Below are positions 17,475-27,046 of a stretch of DNA of 43,219 nucleotides, piece after piece. How positions within the stretch are numbered: the stretch's first letter is position 1; each line of letters starts with the position of its first letter. The notes beneath the pieces are model-generated. The model was not told the DNA's origin, searched no databases, and worked only from the letters and a program-made list of their open reading frames with translations. The position numbers were made by a program, and so were the translations under genes. The DNA is from an uncultured Pelagibacteraceae bacterium (GTDB lineage: Bacteria > Pseudomonadota > Alphaproteobacteria > Pelagibacterales > Pelagibacteraceae), in contig CACDCI010000005.1 of the NCBI GenBank assembly GCA_902551215.1, positions 1 to 43,219 of the forward strand, written 5' to 3'.

Positions 17475-19400
17475 ATGTTTACACAAATCATAACAATACT
17501 AATCCTTGTATCAATTGTTGGATGTATTCTTTACGGTAGAAGATTAATAAAAACAGAAAAAGTTGATGCAGTTTTTGGTAACCCAGAAAGAGCTAAGGGA
17601 GGTACGCACTGGGTAATTGTTGGAAGTAGTGCTCTCTTGCTAGTTTGGCTATATTACTCTTGGGATATTGCTAAAGGATTTTATCCTAAATCAGCTAATG
17701 AATTATGTCAGGTTGCTAAAGTAAATGACTCTTTATTGGGATTAAAATATCAATTTCCAATCGAAGAAAGAGAGTTTAAAAGCACCTCAATAATAAAAAT
17801 CGAAAATAAAAACCTTAATAAAATTACTGCCGAAATTCAAAATTCCCAAGATTTAAATATTCAACAAAAAACAACTTTAGTTGGATTTATCAATAAAACC
17901 ACTCAGTTAATTCCTTTGCTAACAAACGATAATTTAATGGAAATGGATACAAAAACTAAAATTAAAGAAATGACTAACGAGTTAAAATTATTAAGCTCAA
18001 ATTTTAAAAAGAAAGATTATCCATTTGAAACCAAATCAGAAAAAAATGAGCGACAAAAAGCTATATCGGAACAAGGTAAATGGGGTATTATAAAAGTACA
18101 AGCAGGAACCGGGTCCATAGAAAATACTTTAGAAGTTCCATTGGTACCTGCTACTGATAAAGGTTTAAAATTTCATGCAGCTGCAGAAGAACTTAAAGTA
18201 ATTAATGATAAGTTTTTTAAGTTAAGAAATCATAATTCACTATTCAAAAATTCAATTAAAGAATTAAAAGAAGAAATAAAAACATACAGGAAAAACTTAG
18301 ATGATACAGAAGAAATAGCGTCAACTTATGCAAAAGATATTGTTAAAATTGCAAGAAGAATTGAGTATGCTAGCATCTATCCACCAAATGCTCTTAATGA
18401 GATGCAAAGTGCAATTATTGAATTTGATAATCTTCAAAAATCTGAGCAAGGTGGCTTAAGATTAGTTGATATACTTTTATTTCCTGCAGGAACAATCGTT
18501 GCAAGCGGTCCTAGTTGCTCTGAGCAAGGTTCTGGAAGATGGTTACCAAAACCATCTGATACATTAAATAAATTTATTTTAATGTCAAAACCTAGCGTTG
18601 GTTACAAAAATATTCCTCTACTTTGGATTGATATGATGGATGTAAGTAAAATAATTGGATTTATTTTACCTGATTGGATAGCTGATATTATACCTGGAGA
18701 ATATCCTATGCATACTAATGAAGGTACTGTTAAACAAAATTTTAAAGGAAAAGTTCTTAAAGTTGTCACAGGAGATTTTAAATTATTTAAAATTCCAGTT
18801 CCTTACGGACATATTTGGGATTCATTTTTAAGAGTATTTTTAGGACTGGTTTTTGGAATTTTAATTGGAGTACCATTGGGACTATTTATGGGTTTAAATA
18901 GATTTGCCAAAGGTTTTTTTGATCCATTAATTGAACTTTATAGACCCGTGCCACCTTTAGCATGGGCTCCACTAATTATATCTGTATTAGGAATTGATAA
19001 CACCGGTAAAGTATTCTTGTTATTTATGGTATCCTTATCAATAATGATTATTTCAGCAAGAGCTGGAGCGTCAGGTACGCAACTATCAAAAATTCATGCA
19101 GCTCATTCTCTGGGAGCTTCAAAGAAACAAATTTTAAGATACGTAATTTTTCCCAATTCCTTACCTGAAATACTAACTGGAATAAGAGTTGCTGTTGGAA
19201 TGTGTTGGGGAACATTAGTTGCTGCAGAATTTTTAGCTGGTACAACTGGTATTGGTTTTGTTGAAAATGTTGCAAAAAAATATTTTCAATATGAAGTTAT
19301 TTGGATAACCATATTTATTATGGGTATGCTGGGACTTTTATTTGATGTTACTTTAAGAAAAATAATAGATAAAACTATTCCTTGGCGTGGCAAAGGTTAG
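17475..19400 (+). CDS. tauC: ABC transporter permease (taurine type) with long N-terminal extracytoplasmic region
   Basis: C-terminal permease core FLRVFLGLVFGILIGVPLGLFMG...EAA-like SLGASKKQILRYVIFPNSLPEILTGIR; ~375 extra residues before it. Confidence 0.85.
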   Translation: MFTQIITILILVSIVGCILYGRRLIKTEKVDAVFGNPERAKGGTHWVIVGSSALLLVWLYYSWDIAKGFYPKSANELCQVAKVNDSLLGLKYQFPIEEREFKSTSIIKIENKNLNKITAEIQNSQDLNIQQKTTLVGFINKTTQLIPLLTNDNLMEMDTKTKIKEMTNELKLLSSNFKKKDYPFETKSEKNERQKAISEQGKWGIIKVQAGTGSIENTLEVPLVPATDKGLKFHAAAEELKVINDKFFKLRNHNSLFKNSIKELKEEIKTYRKNLDDTEEIASTYAKDIVKIARRIEYASIYPPNALNEMQSAIIEFDNLQKSEQGGLRLVDILLFPAGTIVASGPSCSEQGSGRWLPKPSDTLNKFILMSKPSVGYKNIPLLWIDMMDVSKIIGFILPDWIADIIPGEYPMHTNEGTVKQNFKGKVLKVVTGDFKLFKIPVPYGHIWDSFLRVFLGLVFGILIGVPLGLFMGLNRFAKGFFDPLIELYRPVPPLAWAPLIISVLGIDNTGKVFLLFMVSLSIMIISARAGASGTQLSKIHAAHSLGASKKQILRYVIFPNSLPEILTGIRVAVGMCWGTLVAAEFLAGTTGIGFVENVAKKYFQYEVIWITIFIMGMLGLLFDVTLRKIIDKTIPWRGKG

Positions 19401-19402
19401 AA

Positions 19403-20407
19403 GTGAAACAAAGTATTTTAAAAAAAAAAATAATTAAAATATTCAAAAATCACAATTTAATTAGTTCGCATGCTTTAATTTGTGCTAACGCATTAATTAA
19501 TGCTGAACTAGTTGATGCCCCTTCTCATGGTCTTTCTAGATTGAAAATGTATTGTGATAGAATAAAGAAAAAAGTAATTAATCCAAAACCTAAGATAAAA
19601 ATAAAAAAAATTTCTCAATCAATTTCTCATGTAGATGCAAATAATTCCATTGGTTTTGTTGCAGCAGATATTGGAATAAAACAAGCAATAAAAAATGCAA
19701 AAAAAACTGGAATAGGTTTAGTTGGAATTAAAAATAGTGGACATTATGGCCTATCAGGTTATTACGCTGAACAAGCCGTTAAAAAAAACTTAATTGTCTT
19801 TTGTTTTACTAATGCGCCACCTGCTATAGCTCCTCATGGTGCTAGGAAAAGTTTATTTGGCACAAATCCAATTTGTTTTGGAACTCCTACTTCATCAAAA
19901 GTACCTTTCATATTAGATACATCAGTTTCAGTTATTAATAGAGGAAAAATTAGAGTAGCAGAAAAATTAGGCAATAAAATCCCAAAAGGTGTTGCATTAG
20001 ATAAATTTGGCAAACCAACTACGAACGCAAAAAAAGCTTTAGAAGGTGTTCAGTTGCCTATAAGTGGATTTAGAGGATCAGGGCTTGCATGGATGGTGGA
20101 TATTTTAAGTGGAGTTTTTACCGGAGGAAATCATGCTGGGAAAGTTAAAGATCCTTTTGATGATTTTAGTGGCCCTCAAAATATTGGACATTTATTTATT
20201 ACAATGAAACCAAATCTTTTTGTTGGAAGTTATAACCAAAGAATAAAAAAAAATATAAAAACTATAAAAAGATTACCAAAAATTAAAGGTGTTAAAGAAA
20301 TTCTATACCCAGGACAAAACAAATCTAAAAGATACAAAAAAAATCTTAAAAAAGAAATTAACATACCTAGAAATATATTAGAGGATTTAAAAAAATTAGA
20401 TGCTTAA
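19403..20407 (+). CDS. malate/L-lactate/sulfolactate dehydrogenase (Ldh2) family protein; GTG start likely (track ORF begins 19382)
   Basis: VDAPSHGLSRLKMYC, GLVGIKNSGHYGLSGYYAEQA, NAPPAIAPHGARKSLFGTNPI. Confidence 0.85.
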   Translation: MKQSILKKKIIKIFKNHNLISSHALICANALINAELVDAPSHGLSRLKMYCDRIKKKVINPKPKIKIKKISQSISHVDANNSIGFVAADIGIKQAIKNAKKTGIGLVGIKNSGHYGLSGYYAEQAVKKNLIVFCFTNAPPAIAPHGARKSLFGTNPICFGTPTSSKVPFILDTSVSVINRGKIRVAEKLGNKIPKGVALDKFGKPTTNAKKALEGVQLPISGFRGSGLAWMVDILSGVFTGGNHAGKVKDPFDDFSGPQNIGHLFITMKPNLFVGSYNQRIKKNIKTIKRLPKIKGVKEILYPGQNKSKRYKKNLKKEINIPRNILEDLKKLDA

Positions 20408-20987
20408 CAAAGAAATTTTAATAAGTATTTTTCAAAAATTACACGAAGAAGCTAAAAAATCACACGATGAATTTAATTCAGCTGATGGAAAAATTGGTGA
20501 TGGAGACCTGGGTATTACTATTTTAAATGGTTTTGAAGAAATTAATAAAAATATAAATAAATTTAGTGATGATATGGGTACAAATTTTATGATTTGTTCT
20601 CAGGCTTTTGTTAAAAAATCTGGCTCTAGTTTTGGAACATTAATCGCATTTTCTTTTATGAATATTTCTAAAAGTTCAAAAGGAAAAACTGAATGTAATC
20701 ACGAAGATATTATAAATATTTTTGAAACAGCTTTAAAAACAATCCTTGAAAGAGGTAAAACTAAATTAGGAGATAAAACTATTGCTGATAGTTTAGATTT
20801 AATCATAAAAAAACTCAAAGATAGTGCAAATTATACAGAAGCAATTAAGTCGGCTACAAAGCAAGCTTTAGAGGATTTTAAAGGAAAAAAAATACTTATT
20901 GGAAGAGCTAGAATGTTTGAAGATAAAACCAAGGATATGGATGATCCTGGTATGTTTGCTTTAAATAAATTAAGTGAAGCTTTTTGA
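20400..20987 (+). CDS. dhaL: dihydroxyacetone kinase subunit DhaL-like
   Basis: ADGKIGDGDLGITILNGFEEI, GSSFGT, GDKTIADSL, GRARMFEDKTKDMDDPGM. Confidence 0.82.
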   Translation: MLNKEILISIFQKLHEEAKKSHDEFNSADGKIGDGDLGITILNGFEEINKNINKFSDDMGTNFMICSQAFVKKSGSSFGTLIAFSFMNISKSSKGKTECNHEDIINIFETALKTILERGKTKLGDKTIADSLDLIIKKLKDSANYTEAIKSATKQALEDFKGKKILIGRARMFEDKTKDMDDPGMFALNKLSEAF

Positions 20988-22112
20988 AAATTCTCTTATA
21001 TCTTTAATTAATAAATCAGGTTGTTCTAAAGCTGCAAAATGTCCACCTTTTGGCATTTTAGTCCAACGTTGAATATTATAAATTCTTTCAACATAAGATC
21101 TTGGAGCCCACTCTAAATATTCTTTTGGAAACAAAGCAAGTGCTGTTGGAACTTTTAAAGGTAAGTCTTCTTTAGGAAGTGATCTTCCACCCTCTTCTCT
21201 TCTTCCGTAATAAATCCATGAAGCTGTGTTAAAAGTTTTAGTTACTAAATAAATCATAATATTAGATAGCAAAATATCTTTTGAGTAAACACTTTCAATA
21301 TCACCATTTTTAATGTCTGACCAACCACGCATTTTTTCAATTATCCATGCAGCAACACCTACTGGACTATCCATCATTGCATAACTTAATGTTTGAGGTT
21401 TTGTAGCTTGTTGTGTTCTATAGCCATCTTCTATTCTTTGTTCTTTTTTAAATCTTTCTTGCCATTCTTTTTCTTCTTCTGTTTGTGGTCCATCAGGATG
21501 ACGAGTAATTAAAATATTAATATGTATTCCTAATAAATTTTTTGGATAATCATACGCAAGCCATGTACATATTGTTCCGCCAAAATCTCCTCCTTGAGCA
21601 ATATATTTTTTATATCCAAGAACATTTGTCATTAAAGAATTAAATATTGAGGCCATTTTTCTTGGTCCTATTGGCCTTGAAGGTCTGCCTGAAAATCCAA
21701 ACCCAGGTAAAGATGGAACAATAACATTAAAAGCATCTTCTTCTTTTCCCCCAAATTTTTCAGGATGTGCGAGTTGATCTATTATATGTAAAAATTCCAC
21801 TATAGAACCTGGCCAGCCATGACTTAATAATAATGGTTTTGGGTTTGACCCACTTCCTCTCTCATGAATAAAATGAATATCAACGCCATCTATATTTGAT
21901 TTAAAATTTTGAAATTTATTTATTTTTTCTTCTATTTTTCTCCAGTTAAATTTTTCAACCCAATATTTTGAAAAATCCTTCATATAATCTAAATTTGTTC
22001 CGTAATTCCAACCGCCATCATCAGGCATCTCATGCCACTGATAATTTTTCACTTTAGAATATATATTTTGCAGATTTTCTTCAGATATTTCTACTTTAAA
22101 AGGTTTTATCAT
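20970..22112 (-). CDS. epoxide hydrolase family (EHN-type) alpha/beta hydrolase
   Basis: N-terminal FKVEISEENLQNIYSKV...W; PLLLSHGWPGSIVEF; GGDFGGTICTWLAYDYP. Confidence 0.85.
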   Translation of the reverse strand: MIKPFKVEISEENLQNIYSKVKNYQWHEMPDDGGWNYGTNLDYMKDFSKYWVEKFNWRKIEEKINKFQNFKSNIDGVDIHFIHERGSGSNPKPLLLSHGWPGSIVEFLHIIDQLAHPEKFGGKEEDAFNVIVPSLPGFGFSGRPSRPIGPRKMASIFNSLMTNVLGYKKYIAQGGDFGGTICTWLAYDYPKNLLGIHINILITRHPDGPQTEEEKEWQERFKKEQRIEDGYRTQQATKPQTLSYAMMDSPVGVAAWIIEKMRGWSDIKNGDIESVYSKDILLSNIMIYLVTKTFNTASWIYYGRREEGGRSLPKEDLPLKVPTALALFPKEYLEWAPRSYVERIYNIQRWTKMPKGGHFAALEQPDLLIKDIREFSKSFT

Positions 22113-22128
22113 TTTAAACTTTTAGTAG

Positions 22129-22350
22129 TTAGAACCACCTAATCATTCCAATAATTCCAGCGCTAGCATAAAAAAATTGTAACAATAATATTCCTTTGTG
22201 TTTTCCTCTATAAGCCCAAATTCCAATTAGCATTGCAGACAATAGCAATAAGGAAAAGCCTATGAACTCTATTCCAATATTTAATGCAACAAACAACGAG
22301 TATAATATTGCAGTGATTACTCCAGCCCACTCAAACATTTTATTATCCAT
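22129..22350 (-). CDS. small hypothetical multi-pass membrane protein
   Basis: 73 aa, largely hydrophobic segments. Confidence 0.5.
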   Translation of the reverse strand: MDNKMFEWAGVITAILYSLFVALNIGIEFIGFSLLLLSAMLIGIWAYRGKHKGILLLQFFYASAGIIGMIRWF

Positions 22351-22412
22351 ATGTATAAATACTGTATATTAATTGAATTGTAATAAAATATTAATGTATT
22401 GTAATATTAATA

Positions 22413-23408
22413 ATGAAAAAAATAATCAACAATCCAAGTAATTTTGTAGAAGAATCCATTGTTGGGCTAATAAAATCTCATCCTGATGTTTATGCTTTAG
22501 CCAAAGATAACAATAGAGTTATTACAAGAGCTAATAAATCATCTAAAAAAGTTGGAATTGTAACTGGAGGTGGCTCAGGTCATTTGCCAGTTTTTACTGG
22601 ATATGTTGGAAAAGGATTTTTAGATGCATGCGCAATTGGTTCTGTGTTTGCATCACCTTCAGTTGAGCAAATGGTTTCTGCAATTAAAAATGCAGATAAT
22701 GGTAATGGCGTTTTATGCATTATTGGAAATTATGGTGGAGATGTAATGAATTTTGAAATGGCATGTGAAATGGTTGAAGCCGAAGGTATTAAAACAAAAA
22801 AAGTAATTGTTGCAGATGACATAGCAAGCGCAAGTGAATCTGAAAAATCAAAACGTAGAGGAATTGCTGGTATGATTTTTGTTTTCAAAATTGCAGGAGC
22901 TTGTGCTGAAACTGGTGCATCTTTGGATGATGTTTTGAAGACTGCAACTGAAGCTAACGACAATATTAGAACGCTAGGAGTTGCCTTATCACCTTGTATA
23001 TTGCCAGAAGCTGGTAAACCTACCTTTGAAATTAATGATGATGAAATAGAAATTGGAATGGGTATACATGGCGAACCAGGTATTAAAAGGGAAAAATTGA
23101 GACCTGCAAATGATTTGGTTGATGATCTTTATAAAAGAATTATGGATGATTCAAAATTGAAAAATAATGACAATATTGCCATAATGATAAACAGTTTAGG
23201 AGCTACACCGTTAGAAGAATTATATATTATATCAAAAAGAGTAAACGAAAATTTATCTAATTCAAAAATAAATAATGTTAAAACATATGTTGGAAGATAT
23301 GCAACTTCGATGGAAATGGCTGGTATGTCAATTACTACATTAAAATTATCAGATAATCTGAAAAAAAATCTATTTGCTAAAAGCGAATGCCCATTTTGGA
23401 ATAATTAA
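22413..23408 (+). CDS. dhaK: dihydroxyacetone kinase subunit DhaK-like
   Basis: VTGGGSGHLPVFTGYVGKGFLDACAIGSVFASPS; IGMGIHGEPGI with candidate substrate-binding His. Confidence 0.9.
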   Translation: MKKIINNPSNFVEESIVGLIKSHPDVYALAKDNNRVITRANKSSKKVGIVTGGGSGHLPVFTGYVGKGFLDACAIGSVFASPSVEQMVSAIKNADNGNGVLCIIGNYGGDVMNFEMACEMVEAEGIKTKKVIVADDIASASESEKSKRRGIAGMIFVFKIAGACAETGASLDDVLKTATEANDNIRTLGVALSPCILPEAGKPTFEINDDEIEIGMGIHGEPGIKREKLRPANDLVDDLYKRIMDDSKLKNNDNIAIMINSLGATPLEELYIISKRVNENLSNSKINNVKTYVGRYATSMEMAGMSITTLKLSDNLKKNLFAKSECPFWNN

Positions 23409-24320
23409 ATGATTTCAGCTAAAGAAATAGTTTGTCCTAATAATCTCTTAGATGTTGCTCATAATAAAAAAGGTGTGACCGCTGGTATAGTTAATGCTGG
23501 AAAACCTTTGCCAATGCTATCTGTAATGGATGCAGTAAATGAAAACTTAATTGTTCCAACTTTTATTGGAAACAAAGAAGAAATACAAAAATGTGCTGAT
23601 AATCTTAAATTTGATATTTCAAAATATAAAATTGTTCATGAACCTGATGAAAATAGTACAGCAAAAGCTGCAGCTAAACTTGCATCAAAAGGAAAAATAA
23701 AAATAATTGTAAAAGGTCACATTCATACAGATGTCTTAATGAAAGAAGTTATAAAAAAAGAATACAACCTTATAGGCAAAACAAGATTGAGTCATATCTG
23801 GCATATGACGCTAGAAAAACAAGATAAACCATTAATTATTACAGATGGAGCTTTAAATGTTACACCAAGTGTAAAAACAAAAATGCATATCCTAAAAAAT
23901 GTAATTAATTTTTCTAATAGAATTGGAATTGAAAGACCAAAAGTTGCCGTATTGTCTGCTACTGAAGAAGTTTTAGATAGTATGCAAAGTTCATTAGATG
24001 CAAAAGAAATTACTGAATTATCAAAAAAAGAAAATCTAAATGCTGATGTATTTGGTCCTTTAGCATTTGATAATAGTATTTCTAAAAAATCTGCAGCAAT
24101 TAAAGGAATTAAGAATGTTGTTGCAGGACAAGCAGATATATTGTTGGTTCCTAATATTGAAGCAGGTAATGGTTTGGTTAAAATGATGATTTATTTTATG
24201 GGAGCGTGCGCAGCCGGTGTAGTTATTGGCGGAAAAGTTCCAGTTGTAATTACAAGCAGATCAGATGAAGCCGCGGCAAGATTAGCATCTATGGCAGCTG
24301 CTGTTGTTGCATTAGATTAA
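23409..24320 (+). CDS. phosphate acetyl/butyryltransferase family protein
   Basis: LADILLVPNIEAGNGLVKMMIYFMGACAAGVVIGGKVPVVITSRSDEAAARLASMA-type C-terminus. Confidence 0.82.
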   Translation: MISAKEIVCPNNLLDVAHNKKGVTAGIVNAGKPLPMLSVMDAVNENLIVPTFIGNKEEIQKCADNLKFDISKYKIVHEPDENSTAKAAAKLASKGKIKIIVKGHIHTDVLMKEVIKKEYNLIGKTRLSHIWHMTLEKQDKPLIITDGALNVTPSVKTKMHILKNVINFSNRIGIERPKVAVLSATEEVLDSMQSSLDAKEITELSKKENLNADVFGPLAFDNSISKKSAAIKGIKNVVAGQADILLVPNIEAGNGLVKMMIYFMGACAAGVVIGGKVPVVITSRSDEAAARLASMAAAVVALD

Positions 24321-24352
24321 ATAATTTAATAGAAGGATAAAAATTTAATAAA

Positions 24353-25639
24353 ATGTCTATTCAATACTTAAAAAAAGCTAAAAAAACATCATCAAGTGAT
24401 GAAACAAAAACAAAAGAAATTGTTCAGAATCTTTTAACTGAATTAGAAAAAACTAAAGAAGAAGGTTGTATAGAATTAACAAAAAAATTTGATAAATATG
24501 AAGGAGAAATAATTGTTTCAAAAGAAAAAATAGAAGAAGTAAAAAAAAACATTGACCAAAAAACAAAAGATGACATTCAATTTTCTTATGACAGAGTAAG
24601 AAAATTTGCTGAAGCACAATTAAAAAATTATGGACAAAATTTTGAGGTAGAGCTTTCAAAAGGTTTATTTGCTGGTCAAACATTAGTTCCAGTAAATACT
24701 GCTGGGTGTTATGTGCCAGCTGGAAGATATGCTCACATAGCTTCTGCTGTAATGAGCATAACAACAGCAAAAGTTGCAGGAGTAAAAAATATTATTTGTT
24801 GCAGCTCACCAAAACCAAAAGTAGGTGCGCATCCTAAAATTATTTATACAGCTGATCTTTGTGGAGCTGATGTCATATTGAATTTAGGTGGCGTACAAGC
24901 AATAGCTGCTATGGCATTTGGTTTTTTTAAAAATGCACCTGCTGATATTTTAGTTGGACCAGGCAATCAATTTGTAGCAGAAGCAAAAAGAATATTGTTT
25001 GGAAAAGTAGGTATTGATTTATTTGCTGGTCCTACTGAAATAGCAATAATAGCTGATAAAAATGCTGATCCAGAAATTGTTGCTTATGATTTGGTTGGTC
25101 AAGCTGAACATGGTTACAACTCGCCAGCATGGCTGTTTACAACTGACAAAAATTTAGCAGATACAGTGATGAAAAGAGTTCCTGAACTTATTCAAGATCT
25201 TCCAGAATTTCCAAGATCAAACGCCGAGGCTGCTTGGAGAGATTACGGTGAAGTTGTCTTATGTGACAATAATGAAGAAATGGTAAAAATCAGCGATCAA
25301 TATGCACCTGAACACTTAGAAGTACAAACACAAAATTTAGATTGGTGGTTAAAAAAATTAAAAAATTATGGATCTCTTTTTCTTGGTGAAGAAACAACTG
25401 TTGCATATGGAGATAAATGTTCGGGAACAAACCATATTCTTCCAACCAAAGGCGCTGGAAGATATACAGGTGGCCTTTTTGTAGGTAAATTCATTAAAAC
25501 ATTAAGCTTTCAAAGAATGACGAAAGAGTCTACTGAATTAGTTGGAGCAGCCGCTGCAAGACTTTCAAGATATGAAGGAATGGAAGCTCATGCAAGAACT
25601 GGGGATGTAAGATTAAAAAAATACGGCTATTCAAAATAA
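24353..25639 (+). CDS. hpsN: HisD-superfamily dehydrogenase, probable sulfopropanediol 3-dehydrogenase (HpsN-like)
   Basis: VPVNTAGCYVPAGRYAHIASAVM...DLFAGPTEIAIIAD...SGTNHILPTKGAGRYTGGLFVGKFIKTLSFQRMT; resembles HpsN-like rather than biosynthetic HisD; no histidine genes nearby. Confidence 0.65.
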   Translation: MSIQYLKKAKKTSSSDETKTKEIVQNLLTELEKTKEEGCIELTKKFDKYEGEIIVSKEKIEEVKKNIDQKTKDDIQFSYDRVRKFAEAQLKNYGQNFEVELSKGLFAGQTLVPVNTAGCYVPAGRYAHIASAVMSITTAKVAGVKNIICCSSPKPKVGAHPKIIYTADLCGADVILNLGGVQAIAAMAFGFFKNAPADILVGPGNQFVAEAKRILFGKVGIDLFAGPTEIAIIADKNADPEIVAYDLVGQAEHGYNSPAWLFTTDKNLADTVMKRVPELIQDLPEFPRSNAEAAWRDYGEVVLCDNNEEMVKISDQYAPEHLEVQTQNLDWWLKKLKNYGSLFLGEETTVAYGDKCSGTNHILPTKGAGRYTGGLFVGKFIKTLSFQRMTKESTELVGAAAARLSRYEGMEAHARTGDVRLKKYGYSK

Positions 25640-26244
25640 GTTAAAATTTCTAAAAAAACATAGAAACTTAATAGACTCATAAAAGTAATAATAAATAAAT
25701 TTATTATTCTCCAAATATTCTTTTTTAAAATATATTTTGAAAGAAACTTTGAAAGATATCCAATTGTGAAAAAAAATAGAAATGATGCAATTGATGCTCC
25801 AATTCCAAAATATATTTTATCTTTAAGTAAAAAAGATTTTGAAAAATTTCCAAGAAAAAAAACTGTATCTGAATAAACATGAGGATTTAAATAAGTAAAT
25901 CCTAGGGTTTTTATAAATATATTCAATATTGTGTCACTACTTTTGCTTTCATCAATATTTACTTTAGCGTTATGTTGTTTAATTTTAAAAAAAATAAATT
26001 GAGCTAAAAAAATTAATAATAAAATATTAAAAATTAATTCCACATTAGAGTTAAAATATTGATTAAAATAATAAAATAAAAATATTCCAAAAAAGATTAA
26101 GATGAGATCTGATAAAGAACAAACTAAACAAACAAGAAAAATATATTGTTTTTTTAGGCCTTGCTCAATCACAAATACATTTTGAGCTCCAAGAGCTAAT
26201 ATAAGACTTAAACTTGTAAAAAAACCAAGAGTTAAAAAATTCAT
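25627..26244 (-). CDS. LysE/ArgO family amino-acid exporter
   Basis: GFFTSLSLILALGAQNVFVIEQGLKKQYIFLVCLVCSLSDLILI. Confidence 0.85.
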   Translation of the reverse strand: MNFLTLGFFTSLSLILALGAQNVFVIEQGLKKQYIFLVCLVCSLSDLILIFFGIFLFYYFNQYFNSNVELIFNILLLIFLAQFIFFKIKQHNAKVNIDESKSSDTILNIFIKTLGFTYLNPHVYSDTVFFLGNFSKSFLLKDKIYFGIGASIASFLFFFTIGYLSKFLSKYILKKNIWRIINLFIITFMSLLSFYVFLEILTYFE

Positions 26245-26262
26245 ATTTTAAATATTAAAATT

Positions 26263-27015
26263 TTATTCTAAAAAAGTTTTTACAGTTTTATTAAACTTTT
26301 CAGGTTCTTCTAAATGAACATTGTGACAACAGTCTTTAAAAATCTCTAATTTGCTATTAGATATATTTTTATTTAACGTTTCAACCTGATCAAAATTATA
26401 TGAAACATCTTTATCTCCCCAAATAATTAATGTTTCATTTTTAATATTTTTTAAATTCTCTAAACCATTCCAATTTTTCATTGCATTAAGTGCATTTTCT
26501 GCTGTTTCTTCGGATGCTACTTTTGCTGCTTTTTCACACAAATAATAATTTTTAGCTTTATTTCCATTAACAAACCACTTTGGTGGTATTCTTTTGACTG
26601 TCTCTTTAATCCCTTCTTCTTTCAATCTTTTAATTGAAACATCTAAGCTCTCAAATCTATCTGGAATATTTCCTATAGAGCCTGTAGCAAAACAAATTAA
26701 TTTATTAACTTTGCCACCTGCAATTTTTGCAATTTCTTGTACAATCATGCCTCCCATTGAGTGACCTATTAAATTAAATTTGTTTATTTTTTTTTCTTGA
26801 ACGCATTCAATAATAATGTTTGCCATTGCATTTATACTATTTAAAGGTTTTACTTTATAGCTTTCTCCAAATCCTGGTAGAGCTGGTACAATTACTCTAA
26901 AATAATTTTTTAAATAATCTTTCTGAAATTTCCACATTTCTGAAGACCCAAGATATCCATGAACTAAAACTAGTGGATATCCTTCCCCAATATCATCTAC
27001 ATATATTTCTTGCAT
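26263..27015 (-). CDS. alpha/beta hydrolase
   Basis: VHGYLGSSEMW, NLIGHSMGGMIVQEIA, WGDKD, CCHNVHLEEPE. Confidence 0.85.
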   Translation of the reverse strand: MQEIYVDDIGEGYPLVLVHGYLGSSEMWKFQKDYLKNYFRVIVPALPGFGESYKVKPLNSINAMANIIIECVQEKKINKFNLIGHSMGGMIVQEIAKIAGGKVNKLICFATGSIGNIPDRFESLDVSIKRLKEEGIKETVKRIPPKWFVNGNKAKNYYLCEKAAKVASEETAENALNAMKNWNGLENLKNIKNETLIIWGDKDVSYNFDQVETLNKNISNSKLEIFKDCCHNVHLEEPEKFNKTVKTFLE

Positions 27016-27046
27016 AAATTAATTTAGTTTATAGTTTTATATCTTT

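Noticed and set aside
16367-24770. Opposite-strand ORFs 16367-16570, 17008-17241, 19048-19275, 22730-22963, 24453-24770
   Set aside because: Q/L/F-rich antisense translations typical of AT-rich shadow frames.
24353-25639. Biosynthetic histidinol dehydrogenase
   Set aside because: No other histidine genes nearby and the C-terminal GTNHILPTKGAGRYTGGLFVGKF pattern looks HpsN-like; phylogeny needed to be sure.
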